Shown here: positions 17,571 through 26,987 of the stretch, piece after piece
Layout: the number at the start of each line of letters is the position of its first letter
Position numbering within the stretch: the stretch's first letter is position 1
Assembly: GCF_029051725.1 (NCBI RefSeq)
Contig: NZ_JAACFU010000008.1
Span: forward strand, 124,001-188,000
DNA: 64,000 bases
From: Bradyrhizobium sp. CSS354
GTDB lineage: Bacteria; Pseudomonadota; Alphaproteobacteria; Rhizobiales; Xanthobacteraceae
Direction: 5' to 3'
Made by a program: the position numbers and the translations under genes
The notes under the pieces: model-generated
Told to the model about the DNA's origin: nothing
The model's database searches: none
The model's input: only the letters and a program-made list of their open reading frames with translations

Positions 17571-18383
17571 CTACTCCGCCGGATTAGCCGGCGTCGATAC
17601 GTCGGTGCCGCTAGAGGGTTGCGAAGCTGCCGCCTTCTTCTCCACGATCCCCACCGCGATGATCGAGCCCTCGTAGAGCAAGAGCAAGGGGATCGCGAGC
17701 GAGCACTGGCTGAGAACGTCGGGCGGGGTCAGAACGGCCGCGATGACGAAGGCGATGACGATGAAATAGCGGCGCTTCTCGCGCAGCATTTTTGACGTGA
17801 CGATGCCGATACGGCCGAGCAGCGTCAGGATCACCGGAAGCTGGAAGGCGATGCCGAAGGCGAAGATCAGCGACATCATCAGCGACAGATATTCGCCGAC
17901 CTTGGGCAGCAGCTGAATCTGCGCGGTCTCGTCACTGCCGGCCTGCTGCATGCCGAGCGAGAAGCGGACCAGCATCGGCAGCACAACGAAATAGACCAGT
18001 GCTGCGCCCAGCACGAAGAAGAACGGGGTCGCGACCAGATACGGCAAAAAGGCCTGTTTCTCGTGCTTGTAGAGGCCCGGAGCGACGAACTTGTAGATCT
18101 GCGTCGCGACGATCGGGAACGAGATGAAGCCGGCGCCGAACAGCGCGAGCTTGAGCTGGGTGATGAAATATTCCAGCAGCGCCGTGTAGATGAATTTCGA
18201 ATTCTCGGGACCAGCCACCCACACGAACGGCCAGACCAGCACGTTGTAGATCTGCTTGGCGAAGAAGAAGCAGAAGATGAACGCAATGCCGAAGCCGAGC
18301 AGCGCTTTGATCAGCCGCGAACGCAGCTCGATCAAATGGTCCATCAGGGGAGCTTTGCTGGCCTCGATATCGGCGGCGCTCAT
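17571..18383 (-). CDS. tatC: Sec-independent translocase subunit TatC
   Basis: Six-helix receptor of the twin-arginine export system, 270 aa. The N-terminal signature APLMDHLIELRSRLIKALLG and the first periplasmic loop with its conserved Pro (YKFVAPGLYKHEKQAFLP) are both present. The tail after the last helix is Ser/Thr/Pro-rich. It overlaps the tatB stop by 4 bases. At least one protein in this window carries a Tat-type signal (the MBL-fold protein at 58402-59400). Confidence 0.95.
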   Translation of the reverse strand: MSAADIEASKAPLMDHLIELRSRLIKALLGFGIAFIFCFFFAKQIYNVLVWPFVWVAGPENSKFIYTALLEYFITQLKLALFGAGFISFPIVATQIYKFVAPGLYKHEKQAFLPYLVATPFFFVLGAALVYFVVLPMLVRFSLGMQQAGSDETAQIQLLPKVGEYLSLMMSLIFAFGIAFQLPVILTLLGRIGIVTSKMLREKRRYFIVIAFVIAAVLTPPDVLSQCSLAIPLLLLYEGSIIAVGIVEKKAAASQPSSGTDVSTPANPAE

Positions 18384-18934
18384 GACGCTTTGGCGTCCTT
18401 GATGGCGTCGGCCGGCGCAGTATCCTGGGTGACCGAACCTTGCGCGACCGAACCCTGAGTGATCTGCGCCTGCTCGACCTCACGGGTGATGGCGAGCGGC
18501 TCGTTCACGGCCGCATGTGCCTCGGCTTCCACGAAGGTCTCGGGCGTCGGCGCTTCCGGTGTGGTGGGCGTCGCCGGCAAGTCGCTTGAAGTCGCCGGCG
18601 GCTCGAGATCGGTGGTGGTCGAAGTCTCGGCCGGCTTGTCCAGCGCATCGACGCGGAGCGCGTCGCTGACGTCCTTCTGGAGCGAGGTCATCAGATTGTT
18701 GCCGGCAAAGCCGGAAGCCGCTTCCTTGACCTCGTCGAAACTCTTCTTGAGGTCGGCCATCTCGGCTTCGCGCATTGCTTCCTGGAACTGGCCCTGGAAT
18801 TCGGCGGCCATCTTGCGCGCCTTGCCCATCCACTGTCCGACCATGCGCAGCACGCCCGGCAGCTCTTTCGGGCCGATGGCGATCAGGGCCACGACCCCGA
18901 TCAGGACCAGTTCACTCCACCCGATGTCGAACAT
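18380..18934 (-). CDS. tatB: Sec-independent translocase subunit TatB
   Basis: Single-helix Tat component of 184 aa. The N-terminal hallmark GWSELVLIGVVALIAIGPKELP carries the conserved Glu and Gly-Pro hinge. The amphipathic helix VLRMVGQWMGKARKMAAEFQGQF follows. The long Thr/Pro/Glu-rich C-terminal tail is typical of alphaproteobacterial TatB. The gene order is tatA-tatB-tatC. Confidence 0.94.
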   Translation of the reverse strand: MFDIGWSELVLIGVVALIAIGPKELPGVLRMVGQWMGKARKMAAEFQGQFQEAMREAEMADLKKSFDEVKEAASGFAGNNLMTSLQKDVSDALRVDALDKPAETSTTTDLEPPATSSDLPATPTTPEAPTPETFVEAEAHAAVNEPLAITREVEQAQITQGSVAQGSVTQDTAPADAIKDAKAS

Positions 18935-19022
18935 GAGGTCTTCCGTTCACGCCAGCCGCAGCCGGCCCAATCCCTCGCGCGCAGGATCGGGTCCGCTACC
19001 CGCGTCTCGCGTGCTCTCTGGC

Positions 19023-19259
19023 TCAGACGGCCTTGCTGCCGACGTCGGACCGTGCCGCGGTTGGCGCGGCATTGTTGTGCTCGATGGACTTGGCCGGCTC
19101 GGGCTTGTCGGCGACCTTGTCGTCGTCCTGCATGCCCTTCTTGAACGCCTTGATGCCCTGCGCCACGTCGCCCATCAGATCCGAAATCTTGCCGCGACCG
19201 AACAGCAGCAGGACCACTGCGATCACCAGGACCCAGTGCCAAATGCTGAGTGAACCCAT
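19023..19259 (-). CDS. tatA: Sec-independent translocase subunit TatA
   Basis: A 78-aa pore-forming Tat component. One short helix (WHWVLVIAVVLLLFG) leads into the FGRGKISDLMGDVAQGIKAFKKGM hinge plus amphipathic helix, the TatA signature. The start at 19259 (MGSLSIWHW) is the conserved one. The frame is open five codons further. Confidence 0.94.
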   Translation of the reverse strand: MGSLSIWHWVLVIAVVLLLFGRGKISDLMGDVAQGIKAFKKGMQDDDKVADKPEPAKSIEHNNAAPTAARSDVGSKAV

Positions 19260-19425
19260 CCTGCAACCCTCCAAACGCGCATGGCCGGGGACCGGCCGAT
19301 CTTCACCGAAACCTAGGCTTGGCAGGTGTCAAAAACAAGGACCAAGGCAGCGCCAATTCGCTGTTGGCGCTACGTAATTTTGCTAGTGTTAACTGGTCGC
19401 AGGCGGCCCGTAAAAGGCCGGGACG

Positions 19426-20178
19426 TCAGTCTTCGCTGCCGCCCTCGCCGCCCTCATTGCCGCCTTCCGGCGGCGTCTCGGGCTCGACAGCAGGTGCCAA
19501 CGCGAGATCAAGGTCCTCGCCCGGTTCCAACGGATCCTCGTCCTCACGCAAAGTCGGGTCATCCGACGGCGTCGGCACGCTGAATCCGGTCGGCAGGCGC
19601 GAATCCAGGAGCCCCGTGCCCTTCAGCTCCTCCAGACCCGGCAGATCGCCGAGCTGTTCCAGAGTGAACTGCGACAGGAAGTCCTCGGTGGTTCCGAAGG
19701 TCAAGGGACGGCCCGGCGTCTTGCGACGGCCACGCGGCTTGATCCAGCCGGTTTCCAGCAGCACGTCCAGGGTGCCCTTCGAGGTGATGACGCCGCGGAT
19801 CTCCTCGATCTCAGCGCGCGTCACCGGCTGGTGATAGGCGATGATCGCCAGCACCTCGATCGCGGCGCGCGACAGGCGGCGGGTCTCGGTGCTCTCGCGG
19901 GTCATCAGCCAGGCGAGATCGCCCGCGGTGCGGAAGGTCCATTTGTTGGCGACCCGCACGAGATTCACGCCGCGCAGGGAGTAGTCGGCCTGCAACTGCT
20001 CGAGCGCGGCCTTCACGTCCACGCCCTCGGGCATGCGCTTGGCCAGCGTCGCGGTATCCAGCGGTTCATTCGAAGCGAACAGCAGCGCTTCCAGCAGCCG
20101 CAATTCTTCGGGACGTGCCTGGGACTCGTTCTCCATCGGCTCGGCCTCTTCTACCCGCACTTCAGCCAGGCTTGCCAT
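19426..20178 (-). CDS. scpB: Segregation and condensation protein ScpB
   Basis: Winged-helix partner of ScpA and SMC in chromosome compaction, 250 aa. Typical segments are EELRLLEALLFASNEPLDTATLA, SRAAIEVLAIIAYHQPVTRAEIEEIRG and LLETGWIKPRGRRKTPGRPLTFGTT. The ATG at 20178 is chosen because AAGGAG lies 8 bases upstream. The earlier TTG at 20199 would place that ribosome site inside the gene. The acidic Pro/Glu tail is variable. Confidence 0.92.
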   Translation of the reverse strand: MASLAEVRVEEAEPMENESQARPEELRLLEALLFASNEPLDTATLAKRMPEGVDVKAALEQLQADYSLRGVNLVRVANKWTFRTAGDLAWLMTRESTETRRLSRAAIEVLAIIAYHQPVTRAEIEEIRGVITSKGTLDVLLETGWIKPRGRRKTPGRPLTFGTTEDFLSQFTLEQLGDLPGLEELKGTGLLDSRLPTGFSVPTPSDDPTLREDEDPLEPGEDLDLALAPAVEPETPPEGGNEGGEGGSED

Positions 20179-20199
20179 GGCAGATTCTCCTTGTTGCAC

Positions 20200-21039
20200 T
20201 TAAGCGACCGGCGCATCGGGCGCAGGAGCTGCGTCCATGACCGGCTTGGGGCGCCCCTTCCGGAAATAGATGGGCGCAAACGCCTCTTTCTGATTCAGCT
20301 CGAGCTGACCTTCGCGCACCAGCTCGAGCGCAGCCGCGAAACTCGAGGCGAGCACCGTCGCGCGCTGCGTCGGATCGGCGACATGCTGAAGCAGAAAATC
20401 GTCGAGAACGCCCCAATCGTCTTGCTCGCTGATGCTGCCGACCAGCCGCTCCAGCGTGGCGCGCGCCTCGGCGAGCGACCACACCGTGCGCTTGGCCAGA
20501 TGCACGCTAGCCAGCACGCGCGACTGGCGTTGCGCGGCATAAGCGGTGAGCAGGTCATAGAGCGTTGCGGTGTATTTCGGATGCTTGATCTCGGCGATCT
20601 GCTCGGGCTCGCCGCGCGGAAAGATGTCGCGCAGCAATTGCTGCCGATTCATCAGCCGGTTGGCGGCTTCACGAATGGCCTCCAGCCGGCGCAGGCGGTT
20701 GGCGAGCGCCGTCGCCATCTGCTCGGCGCTGGGGCCTTCCGCACTCGGCGGCTCCGGCAGCAGCAGGCGCGATTTCAGGAAGGCGAGCCAGGCCGCCATC
20801 ACGAGATAGTCGGCGGCAAGCTCCAGGCGGATCTTTCGCGCGGCTTCGATGAAGTGGAGATACTGGTCGGCGAGCGCCAGGATCGAGATCTTGGCCAGAT
20901 CGACCTTCTGCTGCCGCGCCAGTGCGAGCAGCAGGTCGAGCGGACCTTCATAGCCCTCGACGTCCACCACCAAAGCCGGCTCACCCTCGGCGAGCTCTGC
21001 GGGCCGCCCGGTTTCAAACGATAGGATTTCTGCGGTCAT
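20200..21039 (-). CDS. scpA: Segregation and condensation protein ScpA
   Basis: Kleisin-like subunit of the SMC-ScpAB condensin, 279 aa. The N-terminal signature YEGPLDLLLALARQQKVDLAKISI and the middle helix AADYLVMAAWLAFLKSRLLLP are clear. The C-terminal winged-helix part, ELVREGQLELNQKEAFAPIYF, is also present. Its start overlaps the nagZ stop by 4 bases (ATGA) and scpB follows 21 bases later, so the three genes form one transcript. Confidence 0.94.
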   Translation of the reverse strand: MTAEILSFETGRPAELAEGEPALVVDVEGYEGPLDLLLALARQQKVDLAKISILALADQYLHFIEAARKIRLELAADYLVMAAWLAFLKSRLLLPEPPSAEGPSAEQMATALANRLRRLEAIREAANRLMNRQQLLRDIFPRGEPEQIAEIKHPKYTATLYDLLTAYAAQRQSRVLASVHLAKRTVWSLAEARATLERLVGSISEQDDWGVLDDFLLQHVADPTQRATVLASSFAAALELVREGQLELNQKEAFAPIYFRKGRPKPVMDAAPAPDAPVA

Positions 21040-22064
21040 GCCGATGCCGTGTTTGCCCGTGCAATCAATGCGTCCAGTTCGGCGCGTGCGGCCGCGCGAT
21101 CGAACGGCTGCGGTCCCTTGCGCGCCGCGAGCGCGGCCTTCGCCCGCTCCAGCGCCCTGCCCGCCAGTTCGGGTGTCTGGCCGGCGACCTCACGCATCTC
21201 TTCGATCTTGCCGTTGCAATGCAGAGCCATGTCGCAACCGGCCGCGAAGATGGCGCGGGTCCGCTCGGCGATATTGCCCGACAGCGCATTCATCGACACG
21301 TCATCACTCATTAACAAACCCTGGAACCCGATTGTGCCGCGAATCACCTCAGCGATCATTGTCGCAGATGTCGTCGCCGGATGGGCGGGGTCGACCGCGC
21401 TAAACACAACATGTGCAGTCATGGCCATCGGCAAATCCGCCAATGGCTTGAACGCCGCGAAGTCGGTGCGATCGAGCTCGTCTCGCGATGTGTCGACCGT
21501 CGGCAGCTTGAAATGAGTATCGGCCGTCGCTCGGCCATGGCCGGGGATGTGCTTGAGGACCGGCAGCACGCCACCCTCTTCCAGGCCTTCGGTGACCGCG
21601 CGAGCGATCGCGGCGACCTTTCCCGGTTCGGTGCCGTAAGCCCTGTTCCCGATGACGGCGTCGGCGCCAGCCACCGGCACGTCAGCCAATGGCAAGCAAT
21701 CCACGGTAATGCCGAGATCTGCGAGATCGGCCGCGATCAGCCGCGCGCTGAGGCGCGCTGTGGTCAGCCCGAGCGCCGAATCAATATCGTAGAGGCCTGC
21801 GAAAATTGCGCCCGGCGGATAGGCCGGCCAATGCGGCGGCCCCAGGCGCTGCACCCGTCCGCCTTCCTGGTCGATCAGGACAGGGGCATCAGGAAAGCCT
21901 GCGACCGCCCGTAATTCCTCAACGAGTGCAGCAACTTGAGCGGGGGTCTCGACGTTGCGCTTGAAGAGAATGAAACCCCATGGACGTTCGCTGCGGACAA
22001 ACTCCCGCTCGGCGGCGGTTAGTTCCGTTCCGGAAACGCCGGTAATGAAGGCCCGCGTGCTCAT
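21036..22064 (-). CDS. nagZ: Beta-N-acetylhexosaminidase (GH3)
   Basis: Cytosolic glycosidase of peptidoglycan recycling that removes GlcNAc from anhydromuropeptides. It affects AmpR-type beta-lactamase induction where that system exists. The 342-aa protein has the NagZ signature VLKHIPGHGRATADTH (general acid/base loop) and the nucleophile region GLLMSDDVSMNALSG. The substrate loop DQEGGRVQRL is also present. It is co-transcribed with the SPOR gene upstream and scpA downstream. Confidence 0.95.
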   Translation of the reverse strand: MSTRAFITGVSGTELTAAEREFVRSERPWGFILFKRNVETPAQVAALVEELRAVAGFPDAPVLIDQEGGRVQRLGPPHWPAYPPGAIFAGLYDIDSALGLTTARLSARLIAADLADLGITVDCLPLADVPVAGADAVIGNRAYGTEPGKVAAIARAVTEGLEEGGVLPVLKHIPGHGRATADTHFKLPTVDTSRDELDRTDFAAFKPLADLPMAMTAHVVFSAVDPAHPATTSATMIAEVIRGTIGFQGLLMSDDVSMNALSGNIAERTRAIFAAGCDMALHCNGKIEEMREVAGQTPELAGRALERAKAALAARKGPQPFDRAAARAELDALIARANTASA

Positions 22065-22079
22065 ACGGCCGATTAACCC

Positions 22080-22097
22080 TGACCCGCGAGAGGGTCA
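22080..22097 (-). terminator. Weak hairpin between the SPOR gene and nagZ
   Basis: A 6-bp stem (TGACCC / GGGTCA) with a six-base loop lies in the 45-bp gap, followed on the minus strand by GGTTAATC. It could be a weak attenuator, but the spacing suggests read-through. Confidence 0.25.
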
Positions 22098-22109
22098 AGG
22101 AAACGGCCG

Positions 22110-23705
22110 TTAATTCCTCTGGACGAAGCAGGCAGACAGGCCAGCAGATTTCAAACTGTTGCAGGCCTGGTTCGCGTCTTCGACCGAGCCGTAGGGTCCA
22201 GCGAAGGCGCGATAGACGATTCCCTTGCCCTTGTCGGTCAGGTCGACCCGCTTGACCACCGGTGCGCGGGAGCCAAGCACGCTGCCGTACTTGCTCTGAA
22301 GCACCCGATAGGAGGCGTGGGCGCTATCCTCGGTCTGCTGCGAGGAAACCTGCACGACGAAGCCGCCGCCACCGCTGCTCGGGGGCGCAATTTGCGTCGG
22401 ATTGGTCGCAGCCATCCGCTGCGGCGGCTCCGCAGCCGGCGCCGATTGCGGCGACAGCGAGAGCGGCTGATTGGCGCTGGCATTGGCCGAGGTCGGCGGC
22501 GTGCGCGGTGCAGCCGGTGCCGCAACGGGCTTCGGGAGAGCTGCCGGCTTCGCGGCCGTGGCGGCTTGCGACGCCGTGGCATCGGTCTGATCGCCCTTCA
22601 CGGCCACAGTCCTGATCGCGCGTGGCGAATTGTTCGGCAGCGTGCCGTTGCTCGGGATCGGCCCCGCACTCGACGCCGGGATGCTGGACGGCGACACGCT
22701 CGCGACCGGCGGCGGGTTCGCGTTCTGGTTCAGCGGAGGGAATACCACGCGGGGACCTCCCGCCTTGGCGTTGACGTCGACAGGCGCCTCCTCGCGCGGC
22801 ACGATCTTCTCGGTGCCATCACCGGTGACCATGCGGTCCGGCACCTTGGCCGATGAGTCCGACGGCGCCGGCACGATTTTGGTCGGCGTGTTGTCGGCCT
22901 TGATGATCGGCGGCTCGCCGCTGCGGGGCGAGCCCACATAGGTCTTGTAGGCGAACGCAGCGCCGGTCCCGACCACGGCAAGCGCCAGGATCGCCGCGAC
23001 TGTCATCATGCCGCCGCGCTGCTTCTTCGGCTCGTCGAGGTCGGCCTCGGGGTAGTCGCTCTGGAATGCGTAAGGATCGTCGGGATAGGCGGGATCGCGC
23101 TGATAGTCCTGCTCGCCCGCCTCCAGCCGTCCGTAGAGCGCATCGTCATAGCGCGCCGGATCGGGCTGCTGATAGGCCTGCTCCTGGTAAGCCTGGTCGT
23201 GCTGCTGGTAGGCCTGATCCTGATAGGCAGGAGCTTGATAGACAGGAGCTTGATAGACAGGAGCTTGATAGACAGGAGCTTGATAGGCCTGATCCGGATA
23301 GGCCTGCGGCTGACGAAAATCAGGTTCGGGCTCGGGCGCAGTCGGCTGGGCTGAATAACGATGCAGTGGATGAACCGGGTTTACGGAAGCGGGATAGGCA
23401 GGCTCAGCTGGCGCCGTCTGCGGCTGCACATTGGCGCGCCGCATCCATGAGGGCGGTCCGGGCGGTGGCGCCTGCTCGGCATAATCCTGCTGGCCATCGT
23501 CCTGGCGGTAGTCGTCGTCCTGATAGCTCTGGGCGGGCGCAGGCGGTGCAGGCGGCTGCGCACCCGGCCGCCCTTGCGCCGCAAATGGATCGGTCTGCCC
23601 GATCAGGCGGGCAAGTTCGGCCAAGGGATCGCCGCCCCCATGCTGATCGCCACCGCGACCATAGTCATCGGAAGGAAACGGTCTGTCCTGATATCGTTCG
23701 GCCAT
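22110..23705 (-). CDS. SPOR-domain membrane protein
   Basis: Bitopic envelope protein of 531 aa. A cytoplasmic Pro/Gln/Tyr-rich region of about 230 residues holds a YQAPV pentapeptide tandem. One membrane helix (MMTVAAILALAVVGTGAAFAY) and a Pro/Ala-rich periplasmic linker follow. The C-terminal SPOR domain begins GGFVVQVSSQQTEDSAHASYRVLQ and ends at a conserved Cys pair (QACNSLKSAGLSACFV). SPOR domains bind denuded glycan strands at septa, so a division role is likely. The ATG at 23705 (MAERYQDRPF) fits family members. The frame is open to 23780. Confidence 0.85.
   Translation of the reverse strand: MAERYQDRPFPSDDYGRGGDQHGGGDPLAELARLIGQTDPFAAQGRPGAQPPAPPAPAQSYQDDDYRQDDGQQDYAEQAPPPGPPSWMRRANVQPQTAPAEPAYPASVNPVHPLHRYSAQPTAPEPEPDFRQPQAYPDQAYQAPVYQAPVYQAPVYQAPAYQDQAYQQHDQAYQEQAYQQPDPARYDDALYGRLEAGEQDYQRDPAYPDDPYAFQSDYPEADLDEPKKQRGGMMTVAAILALAVVGTGAAFAYKTYVGSPRSGEPPIIKADNTPTKIVPAPSDSSAKVPDRMVTGDGTEKIVPREEAPVDVNAKAGGPRVVFPPLNQNANPPPVASVSPSSIPASSAGPIPSNGTLPNNSPRAIRTVAVKGDQTDATASQAATAAKPAALPKPVAAPAAPRTPPTSANASANQPLSLSPQSAPAAEPPQRMAATNPTQIAPPSSGGGGFVVQVSSQQTEDSAHASYRVLQSKYGSVLGSRAPVVKRVDLTDKGKGIVYRAFAGPYGSVEDANQACNSLKSAGLSACFVQRN
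23222..23281 (-). repeat. 15-bp coding tandem repeat (4 units)
   Basis: Four consecutive 15-bp units (GATAGRCAGGAGCTT on the plus strand) encode the YQAPV pentapeptide in the disordered cytoplasmic region of the SPOR protein. Three units are identical and one differs by a single base, so unit number may vary between strains by slippage. The neighbouring YQDQAYQ-type units look like older, diverged copies. Confidence 0.85.
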
Positions 23706-23844
23706 CGTGATGATGCGTCCCTTCGGGAAAGCCGCGCGCCCCTCGACCAAGGCACGGCTTTCGACCCACAAGGCTTTCAACCAAGTCTAAGCGATCCGGC
23801 TTCTGCCGGTTACCCCCGAAATCTCTTAAGTAGTTCGCCCCAAA

Positions 23845-25635
23845 CTACCGCATCTCGTCCGGAGCATGGACGCCGAGGATGGCGAGGCCCGATGCCAGGA
23901 CAGAGACGACGCCCTGGACCATGGCCAGCCGCGCCTTCGTTAGATCTGCATCATTATTGATAATGAAGCGTAAATAGGGCAAATCGCGCCCCTTCGTCCA
24001 AAGTGCGTGAAATTCACTCGCTAAGTCATAGAGATAGAAAGCAATTCGGTGCGGCTCGTGGGCGCTTGCCGCCGCTTCCAGCATGCGCGGAAAAATTGCG
24101 AGCCGCTTAAGAAGGTCGAGTTCAGCCGGGTCCGACAGCCGTTCCACGGCCGACTCACCGAGCCAGGCGATGCGCTTTTCGGTTTCCTCCGGGAGTTCCG
24201 GGAACACCTCGGCCCGGGCGTTGCGGAAGATCGAATGGCCGCGGGCGTGGCCGTACTGGACATAGAACACCGGGTTGTCGCGCGACTGTTCCATGACCTT
24301 GGCGAGGTCGAAGTCGAGCACCGCGTCGTTCTTGCGGTAGAGCATCATGAAGCGGACAGCGTCCTGGCCGACTTCATCCACAACCTCACGCAAGGTGACG
24401 AAGTCCCCGCTCCGCTTGGACATTTTCACCGGCTCGCCGTTGCGCAGCAATTTCACGAGCTGGACGATCTTGACGTCGAGCGCCCCCTTGCCGGAGGTCG
24501 TCGCCTTCACCGCCGCCTGCATGCGCTTGATGTAGCCGCCATGGTCGGCGCCCCAGACGTCGATCATCTCCGCGAAACCACGGTCGAACTTGTTCTTGTG
24601 GTAGGCGATGTCGGCGGCGAAGTAGGTGTAGGAATTATCCGACTTGATCAGCGGGCGATCGACGTCGTCGCCATAGGCGGTCGCCTTGAACAGCAACTGC
24701 TCGCGATCTTCCCAATCCTCGGCCGGGGCGCCCTTTGGCGGCGGCAGACGGCCCTGGTAGATGTCGCCCTTGGCGCGCAGGAAATCGATGGTCTCGGCGA
24801 CCTTGTTGTTGCCGGCGTCCTGCAGCGAGCGTTCGGAGAAGAACACATCGTGACGGATGTTGAGCGCGGCGAGATCGTCCTTGATCTCGTCCATCATCAT
24901 CGCGATGGCCTTGGCTCGCACCGTCGGCAGCCACGCGCCCTCGCTCATTGCGAGGAGCTTGTCGCCGTGCTCCTGCGCCAGCACCTGCCCGACCGGCTTC
25001 AAATAGTCGCCGGGATAAAGGCCTTCCGGGATCGCGCCGATGTCTTCGCCGAGCGCCTCGCGATATCTGAGGAACGCGGAGCGGGCGAGCACGTCGACCT
25101 GCGCGCCGGCGTCGTTGATGTAATATTCGCGCGTGACGTCACGGCCCGCGAACTCGAGCAGGCTCGCCAGCGCGTCGCCGAACACGGCGCCGCGGCAATG
25201 GCCGACATGCATCGGTCCGGTCGGGTTGGCGGAGACATATTCGACGTTGATCTTGGAGCCGCCGCGGACGCGGCCGTAATCGGCGCCCTCGCGCAGCACG
25301 GTCCGTAGCGCCTCGGCCCATGCGGCCGGCATCAGCGTCAGGTTGATGAAGCCGGGACCGGCGACGTCGACCTTGGCGATCAGCGCATCCGCGCGCAGCC
25401 GTTCGGCGATCTGCTCGGCGAGATCGCGCGGCTTTGCCCTTGCCTCTTTCGCAAGCACCATGGCGGCGTTGGTCGCCATGTCGCCATGGGAGGCATCGCG
25501 CGGCGGCTCGACCACCACGCGCGAGAAATCGATGCCCTCGGGCCAGCTGGCTTCCGCCGCGAGCGCGCGGCAGACCGCGTGCACGCGTGCGAGCACGTCG
25601 GCGAACAGGTGCAGTGCTGAGGATGTGTCGGGCAT
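23845..25635 (-). CDS. argS: Arginyl-tRNA synthetase
   Basis: Class I synthetase of 596 aa. The HIGH-type signature is PMHVGHCRGAVFGDAL and the KMSK-type motif is VKMSKRSGDFVTLREVV. The N-terminal Add-1 domain and the C-terminal DALR anticodon-binding helices (ending APDEM) are both complete. It sits 9 bp after dgt. Confidence 0.96.
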   Translation of the reverse strand: MPDTSSALHLFADVLARVHAVCRALAAEASWPEGIDFSRVVVEPPRDASHGDMATNAAMVLAKEARAKPRDLAEQIAERLRADALIAKVDVAGPGFINLTLMPAAWAEALRTVLREGADYGRVRGGSKINVEYVSANPTGPMHVGHCRGAVFGDALASLLEFAGRDVTREYYINDAGAQVDVLARSAFLRYREALGEDIGAIPEGLYPGDYLKPVGQVLAQEHGDKLLAMSEGAWLPTVRAKAIAMMMDEIKDDLAALNIRHDVFFSERSLQDAGNNKVAETIDFLRAKGDIYQGRLPPPKGAPAEDWEDREQLLFKATAYGDDVDRPLIKSDNSYTYFAADIAYHKNKFDRGFAEMIDVWGADHGGYIKRMQAAVKATTSGKGALDVKIVQLVKLLRNGEPVKMSKRSGDFVTLREVVDEVGQDAVRFMMLYRKNDAVLDFDLAKVMEQSRDNPVFYVQYGHARGHSIFRNARAEVFPELPEETEKRIAWLGESAVERLSDPAELDLLKRLAIFPRMLEAAASAHEPHRIAFYLYDLASEFHALWTKGRDLPYLRFIINNDADLTKARLAMVQGVVSVLASGLAILGVHAPDEMR

Positions 25636-25644
25636 GGGCGCCGC

Positions 25645-26853
25645 CTAACGCAAATCCGGGGTCGAGTCAAAGAGCCGCTGGTGCTCGGTCAGGGCGAAAC
25701 GGTCGGTCATTCCGGCAATGAAATTGCCGATCCGGCGAGCCCGGTCGCCCTCATTGTCCGCCTCCGCCCCGACCAGCCATTCCGGCGGCAGCTCGCCGGG
25801 CGATTTGAGGTATTTCGCGAATAGGTCGAACAGGATCTGTTCGGCCTCGCCCATCACCCGCATGACCCGCTTGTGGCGGTACATGTGCTGATAGAGAAAG
25901 CGCTTGATGGCGGCTTCCTGCTCGGCGACCGCGGCGGGGAACGCGATCAATGCCCGGCTCTGCTGGCGGACGTCCTGGGCGGATTGCGGTTTCACGGCGG
26001 CGAGGCTCTTCTGCGCCTCGGCGAACACGGCACCGATCAGGTGCGAGATCAGCTCGCGCACCAGCTCGGCGCCGCGCCTGACGTCTTCCAGATCGGGGTA
26101 ATGCGCCGACGTCTCGGCGATGATCTCCGCGGTCAGGGGCATCACCTTGAGGTCGTCGAGGTGAAACAGGCCGGCGCGCAGACCGTCGTCGATGTCGTGG
26201 GCATCATAGGCGATGTCGTCGGCGATCGCGGCGACCTGTGCCTCCAGCGAGGCGAAACTCCACAGTTGGAGATCGTACGTCTTGATGTAGTCGGCGATGC
26301 CGACGGGAATGCCGTGCTCGCGATAACGCCCGACCGGCGCACCGCTGCGATCGGTCAGCGGACCGTTGTGCTTGACGATGCCCTCCAGCGACTCCCAGGT
26401 CAGGTTGAGTCCGTCGAATTCGGGATAGCGGTGTTCCAGCGCCGCAACGACGCGGAGCGTCTGGGCGTTGTGGTCGAAGCCGCCAAAATCCTTCAGGCAG
26501 GCGTCCAGCGCCCGCTCGCCGGCGTGCCCGAACGGGGGATGACCGAGGTCGTGGGCGAGCGCGAGGGTTTCCGTGAGGTCCTCGTCCAGCCCGAGTTGCC
26601 GCGCCAGCGCCCGGGCGATCTGCGCCACCTCCAGCGAATGGGTCAGCCGGGTGCGGTAGTGGTCGCCTTCGTGGAACACGAACACCTGGGTCTTGTACTT
26701 CAGCCGGCGGAACGCGGTGGAATGGATCACCCGGTCGCAATCCCGCCGGAACGGGCTGCGGGTCCGGCTCGGCGGTTCCGCGACCAGCCGGCCGCGACTG
26801 CGCTCGGGATCACAGGCATAGGGCGCGTGGGGGGCAGCCATTCCGACGGACAC
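25645..26853 (-). CDS. dgt: dGTPase-like HD-domain triphosphohydrolase
   Basis: Deoxyguanosinetriphosphate triphosphohydrolase-like protein of 402 aa. The HD metal site is seen in TRLTHSLEVAQIARALA and ALAHDLGHPPFGHAGERALD. The further family motif LQLWSFASLEAQVAAIADDIAYDAHDIDDGL supplies the last Asp. It hydrolyses dNTPs to deoxynucleosides and tripolyphosphate and may help set dNTP pools. A GTG start at 26853 and an ATG at 26841 are both possible. It is first gene of the argS-to-tat run and divergent from erpA. Confidence 0.9.
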   Translation of the reverse strand: MSVGMAAPHAPYACDPERSRGRLVAEPPSRTRSPFRRDCDRVIHSTAFRRLKYKTQVFVFHEGDHYRTRLTHSLEVAQIARALARQLGLDEDLTETLALAHDLGHPPFGHAGERALDACLKDFGGFDHNAQTLRVVAALEHRYPEFDGLNLTWESLEGIVKHNGPLTDRSGAPVGRYREHGIPVGIADYIKTYDLQLWSFASLEAQVAAIADDIAYDAHDIDDGLRAGLFHLDDLKVMPLTAEIIAETSAHYPDLEDVRRGAELVRELISHLIGAVFAEAQKSLAAVKPQSAQDVRQQSRALIAFPAAVAEQEAAIKRFLYQHMYRHKRVMRVMGEAEQILFDLFAKYLKSPGELPPEWLVGAEADNEGDRARRIGNFIAGMTDRFALTEHQRLFDSTPDLR

Positions 26854-26987
26854 GGCGAATTTAGTCCCTATCCATTTGATTCTGCGTATGGTGGCACTTA
26901 ACTATGCCGGACGCGGGATACCAACTGAATTGGGCAAGCGACCTTCAGGTGCCCTTGGTGTGACTGCGGGGCTATCGGAGACGAACG

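Noticed and set aside
23222..23281. Possible CRISPR array
   Set aside because: Units are directly adjacent 15-mers with no spacers and lie in frame inside a protein gene.
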